Assembly: GCA_023391425.1 (NCBI GenBank) | Contig: JAEWAX010000150.1 | Location: 1 to 60,565, forward strand | DNA length: 60,565 bases | DNA from: Bacillota bacterium | Lineage (GTDB): Bacteria; Bacillota; Clostridia; Acetivibrionales; DSM-1351 | Reading direction: 5' to 3' | The notes under the pieces: model-generated | Told to the model about the DNA's origin: nothing | The model's database searches: none | What the model saw: the letters and a program-made list of their open reading frames with translations, nothing else | Shown: piece by piece, positions 46,401 to 56,900 of the stretch | How the letters are laid out: each line of letters opens with the position of its first letter | Numbering within the stretch: the stretch's first letter is position 1 | Program-made: the position numbers and the translations under genes

Positions 46401-46632
46401 TATTATCTCTCCAAATAATTAGTTTTAGTTTATTTTATGTAAATCGTGACGAATAAGTTCATTATTTCTTTAACCATTTAGCCATTGAGTTGTTTAGAAT
46501 TACTTGGTAGAATGATGGTATTAAGTGCAAACAAATCCAGCTGAAATACATCTCACTATAGCACTTTCCTCTAAATAAGGAGGACGCAATATCATTACAT
46601 TTATGGCCGCTACCCGGCTCATGGAGACCAGT

Positions 46633-47751
46633 ATGAATGATTTAATTGATAAATTCGTTATCTATATAGCCTGCTTAGCTCTATATACTGTTGATATTGG
46701 ATCTGGTATGAGTGTAATACCTGTAATAATTGCATTAACTATAAGTGCCCTAAACAGCTACTTTGTTAGTCCCAAGCCTTATATGGATGTAAAAAACGTT
46801 AGTTTTGATTATACTTTCGTAAAGAGTGAAAAAGTAATTAGACTACTTTTTGTGGGAGCTTATATTCTTATATGCCAATTTCAACTTCAGTTTATGGTAT
46901 TTCTCCCTGTAGTCTGCTATGACATTTTTGTCACCAAGGAGCAATTAATTTCTCTATTAGCCTTGATTCCCATCTTCACCCATTTTAATCAATGTTCTCT
47001 AACTCTTAGGGTAATGCTTATTATACTTATATTGATTTCATATCTTTTAAAATACCGCACACAGGGTTTTAATAAAATGAAACAAGATTTTACTAAATAT
47101 AAGGACACTTCAAATGAACTATCTATTTTGATGAAAAAACAAAATCGTAATTTGTTGGAAAAGCAAGATTATGAAATAAAGGTTGCTATGTTGAATGAGA
47201 GAAATAGGATTGCTATGGAGATTCATGATAATGTTGGACATTTGCTTTCAAGATGTCTCTTGCAAATTGGTGCCATTATGGCTACTAACAAAGATGGGCA
47301 TCTCAAAGAAAGCCTTTCCTCTATTAAGGATACAATGTCTCATGCAATGGATACCATTAGAAATAGCGTACATGATTTACATGATGAAGCTATTGATTTA
47401 TATTCTCAAATTTATGGTCTTGTCACTGACTTTACCTTTTGCTCTATACACCTTGATTACGATTTAAGTGACAATATGGATACAAAACTTAAGTATTGTT
47501 TTATTTCAATATTGAAGGAAGCCTTAGCAAATATTATAAAACACTCCTGTGCTACTGAGGTCAATGTTGTAATACGTGAGCACCCAGCACTTTACCAGCT
47601 TATTATTCAAGATAATGGTCATGTAAGTGGGTACAACCCAGACAATGGTATTGGCTTAAGTAATATATCAAATAGAGTTAGTACTTTTAATGGTAATATT
47701 CATATAAATGTAGAAAATGGTTTTAAAATATTTATTTCAATTCCCAAATGA
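46633..47751 (+). CDS. Sensor histidine kinase, NarL/DesK type
   Basis: A membrane sensor kinase of about 372 residues. The N-terminal 150 residues hold several hydrophobic segments (IYIACLALYTVDIG, FVGAYILICQFQLQF, MLIILILISYLLKY). Then comes a HisKA_3 dimerisation helix with the phosphoryl His in ERNRIAMEIHDNVGHLLSR, and an ATPase domain with LKEALANIIKHS and NGIGLSNISNRV. The start at 46633 has GGAG six bases upstream; an in-frame ATG at 46603 is 19 bases from another GGAGG. It is followed after 50 bases by its response regulator. The signal is unknown. Confidence 0.88.
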   Translation: MNDLIDKFVIYIACLALYTVDIGSGMSVIPVIIALTISALNSYFVSPKPYMDVKNVSFDYTFVKSEKVIRLLFVGAYILICQFQLQFMVFLPVVCYDIFVTKEQLISLLALIPIFTHFNQCSLTLRVMLIILILISYLLKYRTQGFNKMKQDFTKYKDTSNELSILMKKQNRNLLEKQDYEIKVAMLNERNRIAMEIHDNVGHLLSRCLLQIGAIMATNKDGHLKESLSSIKDTMSHAMDTIRNSVHDLHDEAIDLYSQIYGLVTDFTFCSIHLDYDLSDNMDTKLKYCFISILKEALANIIKHSCATEVNVVIREHPALYQLIIQDNGHVSGYNPDNGIGLSNISNRVSTFNGNIHINVENGFKIFISIPK

Positions 47752-47801
47752 GATGATTCTTAGAAATTGAATAAAATATAATTTATCCTATGGAGGTCTA
47801 A

Positions 47802-48422
47802 ATGAAAGTTTTAGTAATTGATGATGATAAACTGGTATGCGCTTCTTTAAAAACTATTTTAGAAGCCGACCCTGATATAACTGTAATTGGTACAGGAAAT
47901 AATGGCAAACAGGCTATTGAATTGTTTGAACTACTACAGCCTGATGTCTTGCTAATGGATATTCGGATGGATATTATGATTGGACTAGATGCGGGTGAAT
48001 TTATATTAAAGAACTACCCAGACGCACGAATACTTTTTTTAACTACTTTTTCAGATGATGCCTACATAATTAAAGCCCTACGCATTGGCGCTAAGGGCTA
48101 CCTTTTGAAACAAAATTTCGAATGTATAGTTCCTGCTTTAAAAGCTGTTTTAATGGGTCAAAGTGTTTTTGGCGATGAGATAGTCACAAAGCTACCTAGC
48201 CTTATGCAAGAAGATAGCAAAGCCTCATTTTCTCTTTTTGGACTAACAGAAAAAGAGATTGAGTTACTGGTTCGTATTGCTGATGGCCTCAGCAACAAAG
48301 AAATATCAGAAGTTCTATTTTTAAGTGAGGGCACTGTGCGGAACTATATAAGCCTTTTATTAGAGAAGCTACAGCTTCGCGATCGTACGCAGCTCGCAGT
48401 TTTTTATTATAAGAATAAGTAG
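47802..48422 (+). CDS. Response regulator, NarL/FixJ family
   Basis: A 206-residue regulator partnered with the kinase upstream. The receiver domain has the acidic pocket VIDDD, the phosphorylation Asp in VLLMDIRMD, the Thr of FLTTFSD and the Lys of GYLLKQ. The LuxR-type DNA-binding helix reads LTEKEIELLVRIADGLSNKE and GTVRNYISLLLEKL. GGAGG precedes the ATG. The target genes cannot be seen; no transporter is adjacent, unlike many such pairs. It lies 8 kb from the biosynthetic genes. Confidence 0.92.
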   Translation: MKVLVIDDDKLVCASLKTILEADPDITVIGTGNNGKQAIELFELLQPDVLLMDIRMDIMIGLDAGEFILKNYPDARILFLTTFSDDAYIIKALRIGAKGYLLKQNFECIVPALKAVLMGQSVFGDEIVTKLPSLMQEDSKASFSLFGLTEKEIELLVRIADGLSNKEISEVLFLSEGTVRNYISLLLEKLQLRDRTQLAVFYYKNK

Positions 48423-48604
48423 ACTTTCAGTGCCTATACCCTAACGCTTGGCTTTATAGCCAAACACTTATGTTTCTGACAAATAAACTAATTTCAAGCA
48501 GTTGAAAAAAATTATTATATATGATAATCTAGTATAGATTTATTTGCGAATTAAACATATAAAGGTTATAAGGCTGAATAGTAAAAGAATATGTGCTTAA
48601 TTAA

Positions 48605-48636
48605 CCCGTCTCTTTTATTAAGAGGCGGGTTTTTAT
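48605..48636 (+). terminator. Rho-independent terminator upstream of leuS
   Basis: CCCGTCTCTT and AAGAGGCGGG form a 10-base stem (one G-U pair) followed by TTTTTAT. It ends the response-regulator transcript or acts as an attenuator in the leuS leader. No T-box sequence is present. Confidence 0.8.
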
Positions 48637-48676
48637 ACAAATATTGGTTATAATTATTCTAAAAGGAGTTGATTAA

Positions 48677-51121
48677 ATGCCATACTCAGCAGATATAGAT
48701 AAAAAGTGGCAAAAAAAGTGGGCAGATACAAAAATTTATAAGTTTAATCCCAATAATATTGACAAGAAGCTGTACTGCCTCGAAATGTTTTCATACCCAT
48801 CAGGTGCCAATTTACACGTTGGGCATTGGTATAACTACGGTTTGACAGATTCATGGGCTAGAATGAAGAGAATGCAGGGCTTTGAGGTGTTCCACCCAAT
48901 GGGCTTTGATGCTTTTGGATTACCTGCTGAAAATTATGCAATAAAAACAGGTATTCACCCTGAAGACTCAACTCTTAAAAACATTGAAACAATGGAGGGC
49001 CAGCTCAAGGAAATGGGAGCAACCTTTGATTGGGATTATGAGATAAAGACCTGTATGCCTGATTACTATAAATGGACACAATGGTTGTTCCTACAACTAT
49101 ATAAGTCTGGTCTTGCATATAGGAAAAAGGCACCTGTAAACTGGTGTCCAAAATGTAATACTGTTCTGGCAAATGAACAGGTTGTTGATGGTGCCTGCGA
49201 AAGATGCGACACCGAGGTAACAAAGCGTGACCTTACACAATGGTTCTTTAAAATCACAGCATATGCTCAGGAGCTCTTGGACAAGCTGGAAACAATTGAT
49301 TGGCCAGAAAAAACTAAGAAGATTCAAACTAATTGGATTGGGCGTTCAGAGGGTGCTGAGATAGAGTTCAAGGTGGATGGCCAAGACATTAGCTTCAAGG
49401 TGTTTACTACAAGGGCGGATACTCTTTACGGTGTAACCTATGTTGTGCTGGCACCAGAAAATCCACTTGTTGGCCAAATCACATCTACTGAAAATAAAGA
49501 CTCAGTAGAAGCATATATTAACGAAACTAAAAAGCAAACTGATATTGAGAGACTTTCATTAACTAAAGAAAAAACTGGTGCATTTACAGGCAGCTATGCT
49601 ATTCACCCTATCACAGGCGAAAAGGTTCCAATATGGATTGCAGACTATGTTTTAGCAACCTATGGTACTGGTTGTGTAATGGCTGTTCCTGCACACGATG
49701 ACAGAGACTTTGCCTTTGCTGAGAAATACAGCCTTCCAATAAAGAGAGTTATCAAGAGTGCAGATGGCACCAATGATGAACTACCTTTCTGCGAAAGTGG
49801 TATTCTTGTAAATAGTGCAGAATTTGATGGTGCATCTACATCAGATGCAAGACTTGGAATAGTCAAAAAATTAGAGGCAGATGCAAAGGGCAGTTTGAAA
49901 ATTAATTACCGTCTTAGAGATTGGCTAGTTTCAAGGCAGAGATACTGGGGTGCTCCAATACCAATTGTTTATTGTGAGCATTGTGGGGAGGTAGCCGTTC
50001 CTGAAGAAAATCTCCCTGTTTCTCTTCCATATAATGTTGAATTTAAACCAGATGGAGAATCTCCATTAAAGAAGAGCTCTGAGTTCATGAATACTGTTTG
50101 TCCAAAATGTGGTGGTCCTGCAAAGCGAGACCCTGATACCTTGGACACCTTTGTTTGTTCATCTTGGTATTACTTGAGATATGCAGATAATAAGAATAGC
50201 GACAAGGCTTTTGACACAGAGTGGATAAATAAGCTTCTTCCCGTAGACAAATACGTTGGTGGTGCTGAGCATGCGGCAATGCATTTGCTATATGCTCGTT
50301 TTATAACAAAGGCGTTACGTGATTTAGGACATTTAAATTTTGATGAACCTTTTCTATCACTAGTACATCAGGGTACAATTCTTGGGCCTGATGGAAACAG
50401 AATGAGCAAGTCAAGAGGAAATACCATTTCTCCTGATGAATATGTAAGAAAGTTTGGATCAGATATATTTAGAATGTACCTTGGCTTTGGCTTTAATTAT
50501 GTCGATGGTGGCCCATGGAGTGATGACGGTCTCAAGGCAATCTCAAGATTTGCAAGCAGGATTGAGAGATTGGTAGAGAGCCTACTCGAGCAGAAGTCAA
50601 ACAACACAAGAACCGATATTGATAAGGATGACAAGGATTTAAATTACGTTCGTCATACGGCTATAAAGGGTGCAACACAGGATACAGAAAGATTCCAATT
50701 TAATACTGCAATCTCACGTTGCATGGAGCTTGTAAATGCTTTGTTTAAATATGATTCAGAGGTCAAGGTTAAAAATATAAAGCTCTTTGAAGAAACCATT
50801 ATTGACCTTATCAAACTAATATCACCTTTCGCACCACACTTTGCAGAAGAGTTATGGGAACAGCTAGGATTTGAATATTCTATATTCAATCAGGCATGGC
50901 CAGCTGTTGATGAGAAAGCATTAGTTCGGGACACTATTGAGATTGCTGTACAGGTAAATGGAACTGTCAGAGGTAAAATAGATATATCTGCAAATGCTGA
51001 AAACAGTGAAGCTGAGGCTGTCGCATTATCTGATGAAAAGATAAAGCAGTTCTTAGCTGGTAAAGAGGTAAAGAAGGTTATTGTTGTAAAAGGCAGGTTA
51101 GTGAATATCGTTGCAAAGTAA
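48677..51121 (+). CDS. leuS: Leucyl-tRNA synthetase
   Basis: This enzyme charges tRNA-Leu. At 814 residues it is of bacterial length. The class I signatures are HVGH at residues 47-50 (after YPSGANL) and RMSKS near residue 575. The zinc-type Cys pairs are WCPKCNTVL...CERC and CEHCGEV...CPKCGG. The editing domain has the conserved TRADTLYGVTYVVLAPE and a Thr-rich loop followed by YGTGCVMAVPAHDDRDF. The C-terminal anticodon-binding region ends VNGTVRGKID. AAGGAG precedes the ATG. It is probably housekeeping. Some producers carry a spare synthetase for self-resistance, but nothing in this sequence shows that. Confidence 0.97.
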   Translation: MPYSADIDKKWQKKWADTKIYKFNPNNIDKKLYCLEMFSYPSGANLHVGHWYNYGLTDSWARMKRMQGFEVFHPMGFDAFGLPAENYAIKTGIHPEDSTLKNIETMEGQLKEMGATFDWDYEIKTCMPDYYKWTQWLFLQLYKSGLAYRKKAPVNWCPKCNTVLANEQVVDGACERCDTEVTKRDLTQWFFKITAYAQELLDKLETIDWPEKTKKIQTNWIGRSEGAEIEFKVDGQDISFKVFTTRADTLYGVTYVVLAPENPLVGQITSTENKDSVEAYINETKKQTDIERLSLTKEKTGAFTGSYAIHPITGEKVPIWIADYVLATYGTGCVMAVPAHDDRDFAFAEKYSLPIKRVIKSADGTNDELPFCESGILVNSAEFDGASTSDARLGIVKKLEADAKGSLKINYRLRDWLVSRQRYWGAPIPIVYCEHCGEVAVPEENLPVSLPYNVEFKPDGESPLKKSSEFMNTVCPKCGGPAKRDPDTLDTFVCSSWYYLRYADNKNSDKAFDTEWINKLLPVDKYVGGAEHAAMHLLYARFITKALRDLGHLNFDEPFLSLVHQGTILGPDGNRMSKSRGNTISPDEYVRKFGSDIFRMYLGFGFNYVDGGPWSDDGLKAISRFASRIERLVESLLEQKSNNTRTDIDKDDKDLNYVRHTAIKGATQDTERFQFNTAISRCMELVNALFKYDSEVKVKNIKLFEETIIDLIKLISPFAPHFAEELWEQLGFEYSIFNQAWPAVDEKALVRDTIEIAVQVNGTVRGKIDISANAENSEAEAVALSDEKIKQFLAGKEVKKVIVVKGRLVNIVAK

Positions 51122-51203
51122 TATTTTAATTAATTTAAATATGTAGCTTAGTACCTATACTCTTGTTATATAAGCAAAGTATATGGGATATAACATTAAA
51201 ATG

Positions 51204-51252
51204 GGCTGATACAAAACTATTGATTAATAAGTTTTGTATCAGCCTTTATTTT
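51204..51252 (+). terminator. Rho-independent terminator after leuS
   Basis: GGCTGATACAAAACT and AGTTTTGTATCAGCC form a perfect 15-base stem followed by a T-rich tract. It separates leuS from the agr locus. Confidence 0.9.
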
Positions 51253-51364
51253 AATACTTAAATGTATTTCTTTATACACTAAAACAATTCTCTCCAAAAA
51301 CTTTTGGTATAATCTGTACAATGTGATAAAATAAAGGCATATTATGGCGAGGAGGTATTATCCT

Positions 51365-51940
51365 TTGGAAATTACATTTTATAGAAAGCTTGCTAACAAA
51401 GTGGCAGATGCCGTTATAGGTAATCAAGAATATTCTGACTCAGAAGCAAAGAGGATACGCTATGGTTTAGTATGCATTTTTTCAGATTTGTATAAATTTG
51501 TTTTGTTTTTGATAATTTTTTCTATCCTTTCATTTACTAAAGAATTTTTGATTGCTTTTACAGGTCTTATGTTGCTTCGCCCTTTTTTAGGTGGATTTCA
51601 CGCGAAAACTGAGCTTGCATGTATTTTCATTTCCTTCACTACAGTACTGATTAGCGTAGTAGTTGGAGAAATGAATATTATACCCCCACTCCTTCAGCAA
51701 GTGTTAATAATTCTGTTACCGATAATCGGGGTAATAATTGCCCCAGTTCGGACTAAAAAAATTGAAGAAAAGAAATCCTCTTCAAAAGTATTAACAGGTA
51801 TAGTAACAGCTTTCATCTTAATCATTGATTATTTTTTATTAACTAACCAAATCCTATTTGTAACTATAATACAAGTTTACTTACTTGCCCTATATCAAAT
51901 ACTAAAAAATTGTAAAACTGCATATAAACTCACTAAATAA
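51365..51940 (+). CDS. agrB: AgrB-like autoinducer-processing protease
   Basis: A membrane cysteine protease that cuts and cyclises the AgrD precursor. It has the family motif RPFLGGFHAKTELAC, with the catalytic His in GGFHA and the Cys seven residues later, and four to six hydrophobic helices. The start is probably the TTG at 51365, nine bases after AGGAGG; the frame from ATG 51344 would include that site in the coding region. It gives about 191 residues, normal for AgrB. A TATAAT box lies at 51308-51313. AgrD follows after 94 bases. Confidence 0.9.
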   Translation: MEITFYRKLANKVADAVIGNQEYSDSEAKRIRYGLVCIFSDLYKFVLFLIIFSILSFTKEFLIAFTGLMLLRPFLGGFHAKTELACIFISFTTVLISVVVGEMNIIPPLLQQVLIILLPIIGVIIAPVRTKKIEEKKSSSKVLTGIVTAFILIIDYFLLTNQILFVTIIQVYLLALYQILKNCKTAYKLTK

Positions 51941-52034
51941 TTGTTTATTTTACAATTATTTTCGATTTTTATTGACTTTTTATGTAAAATGAGAGATTAT
52001 TAGGTTATAAACTATTTGTAAAGGAGGGTTTCAA

Positions 52035-52139
52035 TTGAAAAGATATTTACTTAAATCAATCGGGAAGTATTCCTTACTAATTGCCGGAATTGCTGGTTGT
52101 GCAGTTAAGATGGGCTTTTATTATGAGCCAAAAGAATAG
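52035..52139 (+). CDS. agrD: AgrD-like cyclic autoinducer precursor
   Basis: A 34-residue peptide starting at a TTG with AAGGAGGG upstream. The N-terminal half is amphipathic and basic (KRYLLKSIGKYSLLI). Then comes IAGIAGCAVKMGFYYEPKE, which fits AgrD-type precursors: a single Cys that would form the thiolactone, aromatic residues, then an acidic C-terminal recognition tail that AgrB removes. Its place directly after agrB supports this strongly. The exact ring end cannot be fixed from sequence. It is too short and has too unusual a start for standard gene callers. Confidence 0.85.
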   Translation: MKRYLLKSIGKYSLLIAGIAGCAVKMGFYYEPKE

Positions 52140-52171
52140 TGGCTACTAAAAAAAAATAATCCAAATCTTGC

Positions 52172-52222
52172 AAAAACCCATAAATACATGTAGAGTAAGT
52201 ATATAGTATTTATGGGTTTTTT
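52172..52222 (+). terminator. Strong terminator between agrD and the sensor kinase
   Basis: ACCCATAAATAC and GTATTTATGGGT form a perfect 12-base stem extended by A-T pairs, followed by TTTTTT. It lies 33 bases after agrD, so most agrBD transcripts should stop before the kinase gene. Confidence 0.9.
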
Positions 52223-52254
52223 ATGTCAATATATATTGGGAGGAGTATTTAAGT

Positions 52255-53589
52255 ATGTACGAGATCAGTGAATTACTTTTTACTGCGTTTGAAGGCTTTT
52301 TATTTATGGTAGCTTTCTCAATACTCTCAAATCAAAGAGAATTTATACGTAAGCATTATATTAAAGCCACTACTTTTGTATTTATATACACTATTTATAC
52401 ATATTGGCTAACTTTATTTGTTCCAATAGGGTTGCACACCCTTCCTATTGTTTTACTCACATTATTAATATTTAATTATATGTTTAATGGAACCTTTCTT
52501 AAAAGCGTGATAAAGCAGTTACTGGCTTTTATAGTTATGACACTTATTGAAACACTTATATCTCTTTTTGGGATGTTAATAACGGGTATACCTATTTCTA
52601 CTCTGTTGCAAGCTGATTTCTATGTATTTATATGTACCATTATTGCAAAGGTTTTTGAGACTATAGCTGTTATTATTCTCTTTAGAAGTAATTTCAACGT
52701 ATCCTGGCTAAATGATATCAATTCAAACAACTCTGGATTTAGTCAAATATTAGCAATCATTTCATTTGTTTTGATATTTATGTTTGGTACAAACATTTAC
52801 ATGTCAAGTAATTCCCAAAATATTATTCTTTTAAATGTATTCACATTTTTAGTTTATCTTGTGCTAATAATTGCAGTATTTATGGCTTTTCGTGAAGTCT
52901 CAAAGCTTCAGATAATTCAATTTGCAAGTGAAGCAACAAAGAGAAACATTCAGCAGCTTATTGAATTTAATGAAATGGTAGCAAAAGAACGTCATGAGTA
53001 TAAAAATCATTTAAATACCATCTATGGTTTATGTACTATGAATAAACCTGATTTAAGTGAAAAAATCAAACTATACATTAATAGCTATGCTAATAATAGT
53101 GATACTATAAACATAGTAATTGATTCGGGTAATGATTTTGTTGATGCCATAATTAATGTAAAATACAACAATGCACTTCAAAAAGGGATAGAAGTACTTG
53201 CAGATTTTGATGTACCTTTATCAGTAGCAAGGATTGATGAGGATGTTGCTGTTACAATTATCTCAAATATTATAGAAAATGCCTTTGAGTCAATAGTTAC
53301 AGTTGAGAAGGAGAAGAAATATATTAATATACAAACATACATTGAAAATAACACCTACTATATTTCAATCTCTAATAACGGACCTATGATTACTGAATCT
53401 GACAAAAAGAAAATATTTAACGCAGGTTTTTCTACAAAAGATAACATTACAAAGAAAAGGGGCTTTGGGCTAAGTATCGTCCAAGCAGAGGTTGAGCGCT
53501 GTGGCGGGGTTATTTCAATAAATAGTACAGAGGAAGTAACTGAATTCCTAATATCACTAAAAGTTAATGAACAGCAAGCAGTTGTTTAA
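52255..53589 (+). CDS. AgrC-like sensor histidine kinase (GHKL)
   Basis: A 444-residue kinase with about 220 residues of membrane helices (six or seven) and no external domain, the usual layout of peptide-sensing AgrC proteins. The phosphoryl His lies near residue 247 in KERHEYKNHLNTI. The ATPase domain has NIIENAFESI, the FSTKD loop and RGFGLSIV. GGGAGGAG precedes the ATG. The neighbours agrB and agrD suggest it senses the peptide made there. No AgrA-type (LytTR) regulator is nearby, so its partner must be encoded elsewhere. Confidence 0.88.
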   Translation: MYEISELLFTAFEGFLFMVAFSILSNQREFIRKHYIKATTFVFIYTIYTYWLTLFVPIGLHTLPIVLLTLLIFNYMFNGTFLKSVIKQLLAFIVMTLIETLISLFGMLITGIPISTLLQADFYVFICTIIAKVFETIAVIILFRSNFNVSWLNDINSNNSGFSQILAIISFVLIFMFGTNIYMSSNSQNIILLNVFTFLVYLVLIIAVFMAFREVSKLQIIQFASEATKRNIQQLIEFNEMVAKERHEYKNHLNTIYGLCTMNKPDLSEKIKLYINSYANNSDTINIVIDSGNDFVDAIINVKYNNALQKGIEVLADFDVPLSVARIDEDVAVTIISNIIENAFESIVTVEKEKKYINIQTYIENNTYYISISNNGPMITESDKKKIFNAGFSTKDNITKKRGFGLSIVQAEVERCGGVISINSTEEVTEFLISLKVNEQQAVV

Positions 53590-53646
53590 AAGTACTCTTG
53601 TAGGTGCTGTTAAAAGCTATTCTTATTAATGATAAAAGTAAATTAT

Positions 53647-53683
53647 AATCTCGTTCTGACCCTGACGCTGAACGAGATTTCTA
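53647..53683 (+). terminator. Terminator after the AgrC-like kinase
   Basis: AATCTCGTTC and GAACGAGATT form a perfect 10-base stem followed by TCTATATT. It lies about 60 bases after the kinase stop. Confidence 0.7.
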
Positions 53684-53736
53684 TATTAAAAATTCTACAC
53701 ATTACACAGGAAATTGGTTATAATAAAGGGATAGGC

Positions 53737-53881
53737 ATAAGTAGATTTCTTAGATTCTGTGGGAGTGCTTTTTCTTCCACAGGGTCTTAGAAATCGCAAT
53801 CCAGGGTTGTAGCGCCGCTTATTCTGCCGATTATTGAATCGGGAGTATTAGCGGCGGTAGACATCGGATAAGCAGATTTCT
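53737..53881. repeat. Intergenic repeat, copy D (longest, two hairpins, direct-repeat ends)
   Basis: This is bounded by ATAAGTAGATTTCT (53737-53750) and ATAAGCAGATTTCT (53868-53881), 13 of 14 identical and 131 bases apart. Inside are a hairpin with CTGTGG/CCACAG, the blocks TAGAAATC and AGGGTTGTAGC (shared with copy C), a long GC-rich hairpin (CGCCGC...GCGGCG, 53814-53856) and TAGACATCGGATAA (shared with copy A). It lies just upstream of the SNF2 helicase gene. Confidence 0.75.
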
Positions 53882-53905
53882 ATTATAGTAATATTGGAGT
53901 AACTG

Positions 53906-56900
53906 ATGTTTCATATTTCAAAAGATAGTATATATTACCTGTCCACCCCTATAAAATTTAAAAAAGGCTTGGACTATTATAAATCCAAAAGAGTAAAGTC
54001 TGTATCTTTTAATGAAGATATGCTTTTATTTGATGCATCGGTTATTGGGACTCGGCCTTATAACGTTCAAATACAATTTGATAAAGATGGTCATTTAAAA
54101 AACTATTCCTGTACTTGTCCAGACTCTTTAATGTCAACTAGTTGCTGCAAGCATGTTGCTGCAGTAATGTTCCTTATAAAGGAAAAGGATGATCAAGGCT
54201 TTTTTAACTCTGCAAATCAAAAACAAGCTGCAAAGGAGATATTTGATTTTTTCCAAGCTAGATCAAGTAGTATTAAATCCAAAATAAATGTTGAATTTAA
54301 CTTGGAGCTTTTTAAAACGAAATCCTCATTTGCAAAAAGAGGTCCCTCTGCTACATTAACACTACGGATTGGATTGGATCGTCTTTACGTTGTCAGGAAT
54401 ATAAATGAACTATTTGAGTGTATAAAGAACAACAAAGAGCTTGTTTATGGCAAAGGATTTTCCTTTGATTCCTCCATATATGATTTTAAAGAGGCTGATA
54501 AGCCTATCATTTTGTATTTGCAAGAAATGTGGCAAAATGAGAATTTAATTGATTACCTTACTGGAGATATTAAAAAACAGACTATTTTTAAGGATAAGGA
54601 GATATTTTTATCTGAGGCTGCATTAAAGCGATTGCTTGAGTTACTGAAAACAATTACCTTCAATGTGATACTTGATGATAAAAAGTTAGAGAATGTAAGC
54701 ATAATAGAGCAGAATATTCCTATAGAATTTATTCTTACTAAAAACTCAGCTGTAGTTGATTTAAACATTGATACCAAGGATTCACTCTACCAAATCACTA
54801 CAGATTGTGAATTCTTTTTGTATAAAGATACAATTTGTAAAGTCTCAAAGCAGCAGCAAGAATATTTTAAACCTTTTTATCAGTATATATCCAAGCAAAA
54901 ATTGAATAAGATTAGCTTTATAGATCAGGATAAAGAGCGGTTTTTTGCCGAGATATTGCCATTTATCGAAAAGATAGGGCAAGTATCTATCGATGATGAG
55001 CTCCAAGCCATGGTCGAGCGACTGGAATTTGAACCTGAAATATATCTGGATAGATTTGAAGATATTATAACTGCAGATGTTAAATTTAAGTATGGAGAAA
55101 GAACAATAAATCCATTTTCTGCAGATGGGAATAAGCCTACCTCTGATAAGATACTCATAAGGGATATAGAAAATGAGGGAATTTTACTTGATATTCTTGC
55201 CGAAACTGATTGTAAAGTAAGTGGTAACAAAATCTATCTTGATGAGGAAGAAAAAATATTTGACTTTGTAAACTATGTCATACCAAAGCTCCAGGAATAT
55301 TCGCAGGTATTCTATTCTGAGAGTTTTAAGGCAATGAGCTTCAGAAAGACGCCTTCATTTTCGGGATTTCTAAGGCTGAATAGCATGAATGACTTCCTTG
55401 AATTTAGTTTTAATATTGAAGGAGTACAGCGTGATGAACTGGCTGCTATATTTGATAGTATTAGACAAAAAAAGAAGTATTTTAGGCTGAAGGATGGAGC
55501 GTTTTTGCCATTAGAATCAGATGGAATGATGAATATGGCTGAAATAATTGACCAACTCGACCTGAATTATAATGATATTGAAAACGAGCTGGTACAGTTA
55601 CCAAAATACCGCGCACTTTATATTGATAATATGCTTAAGGAAAGCGGTATGAAGTTTTTTGAGCGCAATACTGCTTTGAAGGATTTACTTCACGATATTC
55701 AAGACCCTGCCGAAACAGAGTACAAGATACCTAAAACAATAAAAGGCACACTTAGAGATTATCAAAAGTTAGGCTTTAAATGGCTCAAAACTCTTTCAGT
55801 ATATGGGCTTGGCGGCATATTGGCTGATGACATGGGTTTGGGAAAAACACTTCAAGTTATAACGTTGCTCCAGTATGAGAAGCAATTGTCTGGAGACTGC
55901 CCATCTATTGTGGTTGTCCCAACCTCTTTAATTTACAACTGGTGTGCAGAGGTTCAAAAATTCGCTCCTGAATTAACTATTACAGCTGTCGTTGGTAATA
56001 AGGCGGAGCGACAGGATTTGATCAAATTGGGGCTTAATTCTGATATTCTAGTAACCTCTTATGCACTGATAAGAAGAGATATTGATGAATACAAGTCATT
56101 TTCCTTCAGATATTGCATACTTGATGAGGCTCAGCATATAAAGAATCCATCCTCCCAAGCTGCAAGGGCAGTAAAGCAATTGATATCTAACCATAGACTG
56201 GCTTTAACAGGAACGCCAATGGAAAACAATTTGACAGAGCTATGGTCAGTATTTGATTTTATACTCCCAGGTTACCTACGTTCGCATACAAAATTTGTTG
56301 AGAAGTACGAGGGACCAATCTCAAAGGGTGATAATTCAGTATTATCTAGTTTAAGTAAGCAGATTAAGCCTTTCATCTTGAGAAGGCTCAAACAAGACGT
56401 TCTCAAGGAATTACCAGAGAAAATAGAGCATGTAATAGAGGCCGAACTCACTGATGAGCAAAAGAAGCTATATGTCGCTTACCTCGAGCAAGCCAAGGGA
56501 GATATATTTAAGGAAATAAGTGAAAAAGGCTTTGAAAAGAGCCATATAAAAATACTTTCTGTACTCACTAGACTCAGACAGCTATGCTGTCACCCGGCAC
56601 TCTTTGTAGAAAACTATGAGGGTGACAGCGGAAAGCTGTTGCTGCTCAAGGAAATTGTTGAGGAGTCTCTTGTAGCTGGACATAGGATACTGTTATTCTC
56701 TCAGTTTACTTCAATGCTGGCAATTATTAAAGCTTGGCTTACTGAAGCTGAAGTGGATTTCCTTTACTTAGATGGTTCCACACCTGCAGAAGAGAGAATA
56801 AGACTAGTTCGGGGTTTTAACAATGGTGAAGGCAAGATATTCCTGCTATCACTTAAGTCGGGTGGCACCGGCCTAAATCTCACTGGTGCAGATACTGTTA

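Noticed and set aside
48423..48676. Possible T-box leader upstream of leuS
   Set aside because: The conserved T-box sequence and the stem I specifier loop are absent; only a simple terminator hairpin is present.
48677..51121. leuS as a self-resistance copy for the cluster
   Set aside because: All usual synthetase motifs are present and the gene sits among chromosomal genes; nothing in the sequence marks it as a spare or resistant copy.
53737..53881. Insertion sequence with terminal repeats
   Set aside because: There is no transposase frame, and the ends are direct rather than inverted repeats; it is better described as a structured repeat.
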